Positions 8,778 to 17,596 of a DNA stretch of 64,000 bases are shown here, in pieces (position 1 is the first letter of the stretch; each line of letters begins with the position of its first letter). The DNA is taken from positions 62,001-126,000 of the forward strand of contig CAZWPO010000006.1 in assembly GCA_964635975.1 (NCBI GenBank), given 5' to 3'. Under the pieces are notes generated by a model, which was not told the origin of the DNA, did not search any database, and saw only the letters and a list, made by a program, of their open reading frames with translations. Source of the stretch: UBA5314 sp964635975 (GTDB lineage: Bacteria > Bacillota > Syntrophomonadia > Syntrophomonadales > Syntrophomonadaceae). Made by a program: the position numbers and the translations under genes.

Positions 8778-8954
8778 TTAACCGGTTGCTTGGCTCTCAA
8801 ATCCCTGGGCATCTAATTGGTAATAGGCATTTATGAGTATATCCAGTTTCTGACTTATGGCAATAACCATGGGATCTTGAAATCCTAATTGCAGTCCCAT
8901 CTGGACTAGTTCAGTCCTCAATGTTTCGATTCTATTGACAATATTCGTTTTCAT
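8778..8954 (-). CDS. Spo0E-like aspartyl-phosphate phosphatase
   Basis: This protein is 58 residues long when started at the ATG at 8954, which follows AAGGAGAG. It matches the Spo0E family: IETLRTELVQMG, then a gap, and the signature SQKLDILINAYYQL. The SQxLD motif carries the residues that dephosphorylate the sporulation regulator Spo0A~P. It would dampen entry into sporulation. The upstream frame to 9062 looks non-coding. The gene stands alone with its own terminator at 8665-8696. Confidence 0.85.
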   Translation of the reverse strand: MKTNIVNRIETLRTELVQMGLQLGFQDPMVIAISQKLDILINAYYQLDAQGFESQATG

Positions 8955-9257
8955 ATTATCTCTCCTTAGCCGCCCCGGGTAAAATACCCTTAGAATACAG
9001 TCCCTTGTATACTTTTGGCTTGCTAGCTTCGACAATGTATTCATAGTTCTTCTAATAAACATATATATTCAACAAAAACCATAAAATCCCTGCTTTGGTT
9101 ATGGGTAATTTTAGCCGAATACGCACCGTTATAAAAGCAACAATACCCGGATGCTTTAAGAATTGATGAGAGATGTTCACGGTGGCTTTTGCTATGATAA
9201 AAATAGTATTAATACAGAATCGCTTATACTTTTAAAAATTATCCAAGGAGGTTAGAT

Positions 9258-10100
9258 ATGTTAAACATCGGCTGTCATTTGTCTTCAGCCAGGGGCTTCA
9301 AGCATATGGGCGAAGAAGCTTTAAGCCTTGAGGCCAATACCTTCCAGTTCTTTACCCGTAATCCCAGGGGCAGTAGGGCCAAGGCGATAGACGCCGGGGA
9401 TGCCCGGGCCTTGAGAGAACTAATCAAGAAGAACAGCTTTGCGCCTCTACTGGCCCATGCTCCGTATACTCTAAATCCCTGTTCGCCTGATTCCCATATC
9501 AGAGAATTCGCCCGTATGGTTTTTCAAGAAGACCTCAGAAATATGGAGTATCTGCCCGGCAATATGTATACTTTTCATCCCGGCAGCCATGTCGGGCAGG
9601 GTGTGGAGAAAGGCATTGATTTTATCATCGAACTGCTCAATGAAGTTCTTCGGCCTGAGCAAAGCACACTGGTGCTGCTGGAAACCATGTCCGGCAAGGG
9701 TAGCGAGATCGGCAGTTTCGATGAAATCAGCCAGATTCTACCCCGCATTAAACTGCAGGACAAAATGGGCGTGTGCCTTGATACCTGCCATATTTATTCA
9801 GCCGGCCACGATATCGTGAATGATCTCGACGGGGTCTTGGAGTTATTTGATGAGAAAATCGGCTTGCAGCATCTAAAAGCCATCCACCTGAATGACAGCA
9901 TGAGTCCTTTAGCCAGCTTTAAAGACCGTCATGCCAAAATCGGTGAGGGCAGCATCGGCCTGGAGACTATAGTCAAGGTGGTAAACCATCCCCGGCTGCG
10001 CCATCTACCCTTTCTCCTGGAGACGCCCAATGATCTGGCGGGCTATGGAGAAGAGATCAGGCTTTTAAGGTCCCTTTATAGAGAACAGGTTGAGGGATAA
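9258..10100 (+). CDS. nfo: deoxyribonuclease IV (endonuclease IV, AP endonuclease)
   Basis: This 280-residue TIM-barrel AP endonuclease cleaves 5' to abasic sites using a trinuclear zinc centre. Visible family motifs are NIGCHLSSARGFKHM, HPGSHVG, LLETMSGKG (metal glutamate), CLDTCHIYSAGHD and LNDSMSPLASFKDRHAKIGEG. AAGGAGG precedes the ATG at 9258. The next gene, an AlkA-like glycosylase, starts 6 bp after the stop codon. The pair would generate and then process abasic sites in base-excision repair. Confidence 0.96.
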   Translation: MLNIGCHLSSARGFKHMGEEALSLEANTFQFFTRNPRGSRAKAIDAGDARALRELIKKNSFAPLLAHAPYTLNPCSPDSHIREFARMVFQEDLRNMEYLPGNMYTFHPGSHVGQGVEKGIDFIIELLNEVLRPEQSTLVLLETMSGKGSEIGSFDEISQILPRIKLQDKMGVCLDTCHIYSAGHDIVNDLDGVLELFDEKIGLQHLKAIHLNDSMSPLASFKDRHAKIGEGSIGLETIVKVVNHPRLRHLPFLLETPNDLAGYGEEIRLLRSLYREQVEG

Positions 10101-10106
10101 TCTGAA

Positions 10107-10724
10107 ATGGAAATATTTCAGTATGGAGAAAAAGAACTGGCTTATCTTAGCAATAAGGACAGAAAACTGGGCGCTGCTATTGAGAGAATCGGCATGATCG
10201 AGCGGCAGGTCATCGGAGACCTGTTCACCGCACTGGTACACAGCATCGTTGGCCAGCAGATATCCGCTAAAGCTGCAGCAAGTGTATGGACCAGGATGAT
10301 CGAGCGCTTTGGGGAGATAACTCCCCGGGCCATTGTGAGCGCCAGTGCCCAGGAAGTTCAGAGCTGTGGAATGTCCATGCGTAAAGCCCTCTACATAAAA
10401 GGGCTTGGGGAATCCGTGCGAAACGGGCAGTTGAAAATTGATGAGATCCCCAAATTGCCAGACCAGGAAATAGTGAGAAGACTTTCCGCCCTGCATGGGA
10501 TAGGGATCTGGACCGCGGAGATGATGATGATTTTTTCCTTGCAGCGGCCCGACGTGGTTAGCCGCGGTGACCTCGCTATACGCCGCGGCATGATGATACT
10601 TTATGGCCATAAAGAACTGGATAGAGCCCGCTTTGAAAGATATCGGAGAAGATACTCGCCCTATGGTTCAGTGGCATCATTATATCTGTGGGAACTGGCA
10701 GGCATTCCCCCAAAACATCTGTGA
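10107..10724 (+). CDS. DNA-3-methyladenine glycosylase II (AlkA-like, HhH-GPD)
   Basis: This 205-residue HhH-GPD glycosylase removes alkylated bases. The helix-hairpin-helix is LSALHGIGIWTAEMMMIF. The following VVSRGDLAIRRG holds the catalytic aspartate. VGQQISAKAA in the first half is typical of the AlkA group. The N-terminal TBP-like domain of E. coli AlkA is missing, as in short clostridial forms. It is translationally close to nfo (6 bp spacing, GAGGGA inside the nfo end), so the two form a base-excision-repair operon. Confidence 0.9.
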   Translation: MEIFQYGEKELAYLSNKDRKLGAAIERIGMIERQVIGDLFTALVHSIVGQQISAKAAASVWTRMIERFGEITPRAIVSASAQEVQSCGMSMRKALYIKGLGESVRNGQLKIDEIPKLPDQEIVRRLSALHGIGIWTAEMMMIFSLQRPDVVSRGDLAIRRGMMILYGHKELDRARFERYRRRYSPYGSVASLYLWELAGIPPKHL

Positions 10725-10815
10725 AATAGAATCCCATGGTCATGCTCAAAACCGATGTTCGATTTCGCAGATGCTACGGCGGAGTCTGGTCTTTACCTTG
10801 CGCTTATAGTGCTAG

Positions 10816-11787
10816 TTATTTGAGTGAGAAGGCGATCTTTTGGTCGATATGCAGCAGTTTAATCTGATCATTGTTGTACAGATGCAGCAGGTGTGCTACT
10901 GCCTCCCCGCCAGCAAACCATCTCTGGGCCAGCGGAAACTGCTCCCAGGTTCCCGGATAATCCCATGTCATCCGGGCGGCAATCTGGTAGCCATTAGCGG
11001 GTCCGCTCTTTAGAATTTCTATCACTTCCGCCAGGCGCTGCTCATGATGTTCTTTCAGTTCGGCAATTCGGGCTGGCACGTCCTCGATAATCCTACGGTG
11101 ACCCGGTAGGGCTATTTTAACATCCAGCCGTTCGATCTTTTCCAGGCTCCTTAAATAACTCCCCAGCGGATCAGTAATGCCCAGTTCACTTATGTTCGAG
11201 CTGATATCATAGAGGATCTGATCACCGCATATCAATAGCTGATGGTCGGGCTCATAAAGGCAAACATGCGACGGTGTATGACCGGGAGTTTCTAGACAGT
11301 GAAAACGATAACCTCCTGCCTCTATGATATATCCATCCTTGACAAAGCTGAAAACGTGGCCAATATTGGGCTGATAGTTGCAGCCGGGATGCTCTTTTAC
11401 CATCATTTCAGCATCTCTTTGAGGGAAACCATGCAGAGCAAACATATTCTTCAAGTTCGACCAGTAAGATTCGGTATGAATGGCATGCAGGTACATAGAG
11501 TCGAGTTCACCGCAATAGATCACTGTGCTCTCGCTGGCCACAGCCGAAATCAATCCACTGTGATCCGGATGCAGGTGAGTCAAAAAAATATCGAGCCGCT
11601 CAGGGTCAATTTCCAGGGTTTGAAGCGCGCCCAGCAGCACTTTCCTGGACTCTTCCACGTTGAAACCGGTATCGATCAGCAAGCTGCGGGCATCACCCTT
11701 GACCAGATAGGCGTTCAGTACCTTGAGCGGACTGAGCGGAAGTGGGACTTTAATCTGAAAAATTCCAGGCAGTATTTCTTTAATCAT
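10816..11787 (-). CDS. metallo-beta-lactamase-fold hydrolase
   Basis: This 323-residue hydrolase carries the zinc motif THLHPDHSGL, then ETPGHTPSHVCLYEP, LLICGDQIL and ALPGHRR, which together form the MBL-fold metal site. The last 70 residues (LAEVIEILKSGPANGYQIA onward) form the winged-helix-like tail found in LACTB2-type proteins. The substrate is unknown. The start is the ATG at 11787 behind GGGGGT; the GTG at 11802 has no SD. It converges on the AlkA gene. Confidence 0.85.
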   Translation of the reverse strand: MIKEILPGIFQIKVPLPLSPLKVLNAYLVKGDARSLLIDTGFNVEESRKVLLGALQTLEIDPERLDIFLTHLHPDHSGLISAVASESTVIYCGELDSMYLHAIHTESYWSNLKNMFALHGFPQRDAEMMVKEHPGCNYQPNIGHVFSFVKDGYIIEAGGYRFHCLETPGHTPSHVCLYEPDHQLLICGDQILYDISSNISELGITDPLGSYLRSLEKIERLDVKIALPGHRRIIEDVPARIAELKEHHEQRLAEVIEILKSGPANGYQIAARMTWDYPGTWEQFPLAQRWFAGGEAVAHLLHLYNNDQIKLLHIDQKIAFSLK

Positions 11788-11921
11788 TACTACTACCCCC
11801 ACTCGTTATTGGGATAAAGGATCTTATCATGCTAATCTAAATTAATGCTGTCTATAGTATGTCATATCGGGCGCGCCAATGTAATGCTGATTCTACTGAT
11901 ATATACGGGAGCGGACTGATA

Positions 11922-11968
11922 AAAAAGCAGAATCCGGGGATGCAACCAAAAAGATTTTATCCCCGGAT
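11922..11968 (-). terminator. terminator of the Rossmann-chemoreceptor gene
   Basis: ATCCGGGGA (11932-11940) pairs with TCCCCGGAT (11960-11968). On the minus strand the stem is followed by TCTGCTTTTTTATC, directly after the stop codon at 11978. Confidence 0.65.
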
Positions 11969-11977
11969 ATTAAGAGC

Positions 11978-13462
11978 TTATAATTCCTTGGCAACCATCA
12001 TGAGCTTTTCTGCCATCTGTGCTATTTCCATCACTGTGGCGGTTACTTCCTCAGTGGCGGCTGCCTGCTCCTCGCTCTGTTTAACCGTGGCAGTCGAAGA
12101 ATCAACCGCAGACTCCACCATACCTTCAATTTCGGCAATTAAAACCCCTATATTGTCAGCCGCCTTTTTAGTTTCGTCAGAAAGTTTTCTGATTTCCTCA
12201 GCGACAACTCCGAAACCCCGGCCTTGCTCTCCGGCCCGAGCCGCCTCGATGGCTGCATTTAATCCTAACATTTTAGTCTGGCTAGCAACATCCCTGGTAA
12301 AACCAAGCGCATCACCGATACGCTGGGTATTCTCCTTTATAGCCTGGATGCGCGCGGCCAACTGTCCTTCGGTGATATTTATCTCCCCTGCTGAGGCAGC
12401 AATTTCCTGCATTACACTGGCCATTTCTCCAGTGCCGTGGCCAATTTTATCAGCCATTTCGATCAGGTCATGGGCCAGGTTGCGCGGGGTGGTAATGGCA
12501 AACGTACCGACCAGGTCACCGCTCTCCTCGTCAAATAGCGGCAGGCCTATGGTCCTTATATAGCCCAGTTGTTTTGTGCTGAACTCGAGTTGCACCCTTT
12601 CACGCTTCTTCATGGCATGATCAGAGATATCATTGACCTCCAGAGCAGTGCCGGCCCTTTTATTTTTTAAATCAAACTTCTCTGATCCCCTGGCTTTAAC
12701 TATTTTTTCCAGGTCAGCCAGCCCCACCCAGGCCCCTTCGGTCTGTGAATCAATAATGATAGGGGCAAAATCATCGAAAGCTTTTTCAATGGGATGCAGG
12801 CTGGGAGTGCATACTCCATATGTACCTTCAACCGGTCGGCTTTCATCATCATCTTCATAGATGGGAGTAACCCACAGATTGAGCCTTACCCCGTAGACGT
12901 TTTTGTCGATTGCCTGGGCGATAGGCTGCCGATTCTTAATACAGCGCTGGATCACCCCTCCGTTTACCAGGGTCGCCCCAACAGCTATCCCTGGCAAATC
13001 TATGTTGCGGCTTTCCACGAAGTCATAACGCCCCAAATCGGTAGTAAAATAGACAACGCCGTCCCTGCCATATGTCTGGGTGAGAAATTTAGCAGAGGTT
13101 CGGAAAGACTCCTTTTTGCTGCGCACCTTTTTCAGTTTTTTCTCGTGACCCTCCATGGTTGTCATCATCACATTGGCAATGTTGGAATCTATTAGAGCTG
13201 CACCTGGCGCTTTTAACATTAAAGCCTGCTCTCTTACCTTTTCGTTGCCAGTTGCTTCAATAATATATTCCAGTTCCGGCTGCTTTAACATCTCTGCCAG
13301 GTCGGCAAACCTCGGTATATTTAATTCTGCAGCCAATTTAATGCCCGGAGCGTCAGAGCTGATGTCGCATATCCCGACAACTTTAAACTCCTCAAGCTCG
13401 GCAAAAGTCCCAAGCAAAAGGCTTCCGCCTTTGCCGCCACCAATAATTGCGATGGTAGTCAT
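11978..13462 (-). CDS. soluble methyl-accepting chemotaxis-type protein with N-terminal NAD(P)-binding Rossmann domain
   Basis: This 494-residue protein has no membrane segment. Residues 1-110 form a Rossmann domain: TIAIIGGGKGGSLLLG is the dinucleotide loop, with the second strand ending VVGICD and YIIEATGN later. Residues about 120-320 look like a PAS or Cache-like sensory region (VYFTTDLGRYDFV, VGATLVNGGVIQ, GTYGVC). The C-terminal part is an MCP signalling domain with the conserved tip LGLNAAIEAARAGEQGRGF and VVAEEIRKLSDET. It would report nucleotide or metabolite state to CheA from the cytoplasm; that is inference. The ATG follows GGGGGG, and the gene has its own terminator. Confidence 0.88.
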   Translation of the reverse strand: MTTIAIIGGGKGGSLLLGTFAELEEFKVVGICDISSDAPGIKLAAELNIPRFADLAEMLKQPELEYIIEATGNEKVREQALMLKAPGAALIDSNIANVMMTTMEGHEKKLKKVRSKKESFRTSAKFLTQTYGRDGVVYFTTDLGRYDFVESRNIDLPGIAVGATLVNGGVIQRCIKNRQPIAQAIDKNVYGVRLNLWVTPIYEDDDESRPVEGTYGVCTPSLHPIEKAFDDFAPIIIDSQTEGAWVGLADLEKIVKARGSEKFDLKNKRAGTALEVNDISDHAMKKRERVQLEFSTKQLGYIRTIGLPLFDEESGDLVGTFAITTPRNLAHDLIEMADKIGHGTGEMASVMQEIAASAGEINITEGQLAARIQAIKENTQRIGDALGFTRDVASQTKMLGLNAAIEAARAGEQGRGFGVVAEEIRKLSDETKKAADNIGVLIAEIEGMVESAVDSSTATVKQSEEQAAATEEVTATVMEIAQMAEKLMMVAKEL

Positions 13463-13760
13463 TCTATATGGCCCCCCTTATATTTTTCAGCCTAAATACT
13501 AATTGTTTTATTTAATTACATTATCCTCCATTGTTAAAAAAGTCACAATATTCCACTGTGGCATTTAGATGTCCTTATCTCCATATTTTCAGCAGTCATG
13601 TGCATATGACAAGAAATTCTATCGATCGTTTTAAAATGTGTACATAATACACTTGGAAAAGCCGTTGCAGATGCAATTTATATGATAAAATTAATGGTTG
13701 GATGAACAATATTTTTAAACTGAATATCGTTCTGACTTAATCTACCAATGGAGGTATTTT
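13463..13760. other. intergenic stretch upstream of carB
   Basis: About 300 bp between divergent genes. It contains small hairpins, for example GTGTA-N5-TACAC near 13640. I could not identify a pyrimidine-type attenuator or a clear promoter. Confidence 0.35.
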
Positions 13761-16700
13761 ATGCCGAAACGAAACGACATCAACAAAATTCTGATCATTG
13801 GATCAGGCCCGATTGTGATCGGGCAAGCTTGTGAATTTGACTATTCCGGGACCCAGGCTTGCAAGGCCCTTCGGAACCTGGGCTACCAAATTGTTTTAGT
13901 TAATTCCAATCCTGCCACTATTATGACCGACCCTGGAATCGCTGATGTCACTTACATTGAACCCTTGAACCTGAAAAGTCTTAGCGATATTATCGACAAA
14001 GAAAGGCCTGACGCGCTGCTTCCCAATTTAGGCGGCCAGTCAGGTCTTAATTTGAGTTCTGAGCTTCATAAAGCCGGGGTGCTGGAAAAATACGGCGTCA
14101 AAGTTATCGGAGTGCAGACCGATGCCATTGAGCGCGGAGAAGACCGGATCACCTTCAAGGAAACGATGAACCGCCTGGGCATCGAAATGCCCGCAAGCAA
14201 TCCGGCCTATAGCGTGGAAGAGGCCGAAAAAATTGCAGCAGAATTAGGCTATCCGGTTGTTGTTCGTCCTGCTTACACCATGGGCGGCACTGGCGGCGGG
14301 CTGGTTTACAATGTTGAAGAACTCAGAACCGTTGCCAGCCGCGGCATCTCTGCCAGCCTGGTCGGCCAGATCCTGATCGAAGAATCGGTCCTGGGATGGG
14401 AAGAACTTGAGCTGGAAGTTGTCCGCGACTCCAAAAACCAGAAGATAACGGTTTGTTTCATTGAAAATATAGACGCCATGGGAGTTCATACCGGTGATTC
14501 TTTCTGTGCCGCCCCCATGCTGACCATATCTCCCGAGCTGCAGCAGCGCTTGCAAAAGTACTCCTATGATGTTGTAGATGCTATAGAAGTCGTGGGCGGA
14601 ACCAATGTTCAGTTCGCGCATGATCCCAAAACCGGACGGGTGGTAATTATCGAAATCAATCCTCGCACATCCCGCTCCTCCGCTCTGGCTTCTAAGGCCA
14701 CGGGATTCCCGATTGCCATGGTTTCAACCCTCCTGGCCGCAGGCTTGACTCTGGATGAAATCCCCTACTGGCGAGATGGCACCCTGGATAAATACACCCC
14801 TTCGGGCGACTACGTGGTAATCAAGTTCTCTCGCTGGGCTTTTGAAAAGTTCCCCGGGTCCATAGACAAACTGGGCACCCAGATGCGGGCCGTCGGTGAA
14901 GTTATGAGCATCGGAAAAAACTACAAAGAAGCTTTCCAGAAGGCCATTCGCTCCCTGGAGATCGGACGCGCCGGATTAGGTTTTGCCAAGGATTTTAACC
15001 AGCGTTCCCTGGAAGAACTGCTCTCTATGCTGGCTGAACCCTCGAGCGAACGACAGTTTATCATGTATGAGGCTCTTCGCAAAGGCGCTGATGTCGAACA
15101 TCTCTTCCGTCTGACCCATATCAAATCCTGGTTCATTCAGCAAATGAAAGAAATGGTACTGTGCGAAGAAGAGATATTAGCGTATAAAAATGGAAAGCTC
15201 CCTGATGAACTGCTTATTAAAGCCAAAAAGGATGGATTTTCAGACAAATACCTGGCCAAGCTCCTGGACCTTGGCGAAACTGAAATACGCCAGCGCCGTA
15301 CTACTCTAGGTGTGGTTGAGGGATGGGAAGCTGTTCCGGTAAGCGGTGTTGAAAATGCCGCCTATTATTTCTCAACGTATAACGCTCCGGATTCCACCAC
15401 GGTCAGTGATAAGCCCAAAGTAATGATCCTGGGCGGTGGCCCCAACCGCATAGGCCAGGGCATTGAATTTGACTACTGCTGCGTGCATACCGCTTTTGCC
15501 CTCCGTGATCTGGGCTATGAAACGGTTATTGTAAACTGCAATCCGGAGACGGTTTCAACCGACTATGATACCTCAGATAAACTATACTTCGAGCCCTTGA
15601 CGGTCGAAGATGTTCTGAGCATTTACGAAAAGGAAAAGCCTCTGGGAGTCATTGTCCAGTTTGGCGGTCAGACTCCCCTAAATATTGCTGCCGAACTGGC
15701 TAAAGCCGGTGTAAAGATCCTGGGCACCACTCCAGAGACCATTGACCTGGCCGAGGACCGCGACCGCTTCCGCAAGATCATGGATAAGCTCGATATTCCT
15801 ATGCCCGAATCCGGCATGGCTGTCAATATCGAAGAAGCCCTGGCCATCGCTGACCGGATCGGCTACCCTTTGATGGTACGTCCCTCCTACGTTCTGGGCG
15901 GACGAGGGATGGAGGTAGTCCATGATGAGGAAATGCTCCGCCAGTATGTAGCGGCTGCAGTTGGCGTAACTCCCGAAAGACCGCTCTTAATTGACCGGTT
16001 CCTCGCCAATGCTACCGAGGCTGAATCAGATGCTATTGCTGATGGCGAGGACGCTTTTGTACCCACCGTTATGGAACACATCGAGCTGGCCGGCATACAT
16101 TCCGGCGACTCGGCCTGTGTCATCCCCCCGATCAGCATACCGGCCAAACACATAGCCACCATCGAGGAATATACACGAAAGATTGCTAGAGAACTCAATG
16201 TTATCGGACTCATGAACATGCAGTACGCAATCGCCGATGACAAGGTCTATGTCCTGGAAGCCAATCCACGCGCTTCGCGAACCGTGCCCCTGGTATCGAA
16301 GGTCTGTAATATATCCATGGCCCGGATAGCCACCGAAATTATGATGGCTGCGAACGAAGGCAGTCAGTATTCGGTAAGCAAGCTGGCTGCCAAGAAGCTG
16401 CCTCACTTCGGGGTTAAAGAGGCGGTTTTTCCCTTTAACATGTTCCAGGAAGTTGACCCCATACTGGGTCCGGAAATGCGCTCGACAGGCGAAGTGCTGG
16501 GCATCGCTGATTCCTTTGGGTTGGCTTACTACAAGGCCCAGGAAGCCACCCAGTCTCCCCTGCCCCTATCCGGCACCGTACTGATCAGTGTAAATGACCA
16601 GGATAAACCGGCGGCCCTGGAAACTGCTAGAGAATTTATCAAAGTAGGCTTTAAAATCAAGGCCACCAGCGGCACCTACAGTTATCTACAGGAGAATGGA

Positions 16701-16988
16701 GTGGCCTGTGAAGAGATCAAGAAACTATATGAAGGCCGTCCCAATATTGTTGATGGAATTACCAACAAAGAGATCGACCTGGTGATCAATACGCCTTCCA
16801 ACAAACGTAGAAGCCAGGATGATGATTCCTATATCCGCAAGACCTCGATCAAAAACAAAGTAACTTATATCACTACTATGGCTGCCGCCCTGGCCAGCGC
16901 CAGAGGTATTGCTGCCTACAAGGCCAATGATTCCAGGCCTGGCAAATTAAAATCCCTACAGGAATACCATGCCGATATAAAAGAATAA
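13761..16988 (+). CDS. carB: carbamoyl-phosphate synthase large subunit
   Basis: This 1075-residue protein is full length for CarB. It makes carbamoyl phosphate from ammonia (delivered from glutamine by CarA), bicarbonate and two ATP for pyrimidine and arginine synthesis. Both halves begin with the diagnostic GSGPIVIGQACEFDYSG and GGGPNRIGQGIEFDY. Each carries an ATP-grasp domain (NPRTSRSSALASKATG in the first, NPRASRTVPLVSK in the second). The C-terminus is the allosteric MGS-like domain (IKATSGTYSYLQENG). GGAGG precedes the ATG. No carA lies beside it, which is unusual. Confidence 0.97.
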   Translation: MPKRNDINKILIIGSGPIVIGQACEFDYSGTQACKALRNLGYQIVLVNSNPATIMTDPGIADVTYIEPLNLKSLSDIIDKERPDALLPNLGGQSGLNLSSELHKAGVLEKYGVKVIGVQTDAIERGEDRITFKETMNRLGIEMPASNPAYSVEEAEKIAAELGYPVVVRPAYTMGGTGGGLVYNVEELRTVASRGISASLVGQILIEESVLGWEELELEVVRDSKNQKITVCFIENIDAMGVHTGDSFCAAPMLTISPELQQRLQKYSYDVVDAIEVVGGTNVQFAHDPKTGRVVIIEINPRTSRSSALASKATGFPIAMVSTLLAAGLTLDEIPYWRDGTLDKYTPSGDYVVIKFSRWAFEKFPGSIDKLGTQMRAVGEVMSIGKNYKEAFQKAIRSLEIGRAGLGFAKDFNQRSLEELLSMLAEPSSERQFIMYEALRKGADVEHLFRLTHIKSWFIQQMKEMVLCEEEILAYKNGKLPDELLIKAKKDGFSDKYLAKLLDLGETEIRQRRTTLGVVEGWEAVPVSGVENAAYYFSTYNAPDSTTVSDKPKVMILGGGPNRIGQGIEFDYCCVHTAFALRDLGYETVIVNCNPETVSTDYDTSDKLYFEPLTVEDVLSIYEKEKPLGVIVQFGGQTPLNIAAELAKAGVKILGTTPETIDLAEDRDRFRKIMDKLDIPMPESGMAVNIEEALAIADRIGYPLMVRPSYVLGGRGMEVVHDEEMLRQYVAAAVGVTPERPLLIDRFLANATEAESDAIADGEDAFVPTVMEHIELAGIHSGDSACVIPPISIPAKHIATIEEYTRKIARELNVIGLMNMQYAIADDKVYVLEANPRASRTVPLVSKVCNISMARIATEIMMAANEGSQYSVSKLAAKKLPHFGVKEAVFPFNMFQEVDPILGPEMRSTGEVLGIADSFGLAYYKAQEATQSPLPLSGTVLISVNDQDKPAALETAREFIKVGFKIKATSGTYSYLQENGVACEEIKKLYEGRPNIVDGITNKEIDLVINTPSNKRRSQDDDSYIRKTSIKNKVTYITTMAAALASARGIAAYKANDSRPGKLKSLQEYHADIKE

Positions 16989-17007
16989 CTTACAGTTAGC
17001 TAAAGGG

Positions 17008-17040
17008 GAGGCTGTTCACTCTGAACAGCCTCTTTCATTC
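17008..17040 (+). terminator. carB terminator
   Basis: GAGGCTGTTCA (17008-17018), 3-base loop, TGAACAGCCTC (17022-17032), then TTTCATTCTTT. This is a perfect 11-bp stem 20 bases after the carB stop codon. Confidence 0.85.
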
Positions 17041-17110
17041 TTTCTGGTTGATTTTGGGCACGGCCAGACTATTCATTATAAGAATATTATGGGATTAATT
17101 GTCTGCCTAA

Positions 17111-17140
17111 TTGATAAATTATATTATTAAGTAATATAAT
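17111..17140 (+). promoter_or_regulatory. zur-type operon promoter with overlapping AT-rich palindromic operator
   Basis: TTGATA (17111-17116), an 18-base spacer and TATAAT (17135-17140) make a good promoter. A perfect inverted repeat, ATTATATTA-N5-TAATATAAT (17118-17140), covers the spacer and -10 region. Its size and AT-richness fit a Fur/Zur box. Autoregulation of the operon by its first gene product is inferred. Confidence 0.65.
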
Positions 17141-17179
17141 ACTAATTAGTAATCTATACTATTATGGAGGTATATCATA

Positions 17180-17593
17180 GTGGATGATCAATTAAAAAAG
17201 TTGAAGCGAAACGGTCTGAAAATAACACCGCAACGCAAACTGATTCTAGATATTTTGAAAGAGTCTTCGCATCTCACGGGAGAAGAAATCACTACTCTTG
17301 CCAGGAATGAGCAACCCAATATATCAGCCGGTACAGTTTATCGCAATCTAAAAACCTTATGTGAATTAGGTCTGGTCAGAAATGTAGCTTCAACTGATGG
17401 TGTGCGCCGTTTCGAAAGCACTTCGGTACATCGCCACCATTTAGTTTGCATTTCATGCAAAGGCACAGTTGAAATCGACTTCTGTCCTATGAATAATGAG
17501 CTGCAGATGATAGCGGAAAAATTCGGGTTTCAAATCGCCGATCATGACTTCCAAATAAGAGGTTACTGCACGGCGTGCAGGAAAGGAGCATGA
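17180..17593 (+). CDS. Fur-family metalloregulator, probably Zur
   Basis: This 137-residue Fur-family repressor has an N-terminal winged helix (KITPQRKLILDIL, SAGTVYRNLKTL). The metal and dimer domain contains HRHHLVCISCKGTVEIDFC and a second CxxC, GYCTAC, forming the structural zinc site. It starts with GTG at 17180, nine bases after GGAGG. It is followed after 3 bp by a znuA-like gene and two ABC genes, so zinc is the likely co-repressor. The family also includes Fur and PerR, and metal choice cannot be read from sequence. A palindrome over its own promoter suggests autoregulation. Confidence 0.85.
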   Translation: MDDQLKKLKRNGLKITPQRKLILDILKESSHLTGEEITTLARNEQPNISAGTVYRNLKTLCELGLVRNVASTDGVRRFESTSVHRHHLVCISCKGTVEIDFCPMNNELQMIAEKFGFQIADHDFQIRGYCTACRKGA

Positions 17594-17596
17594 ACC

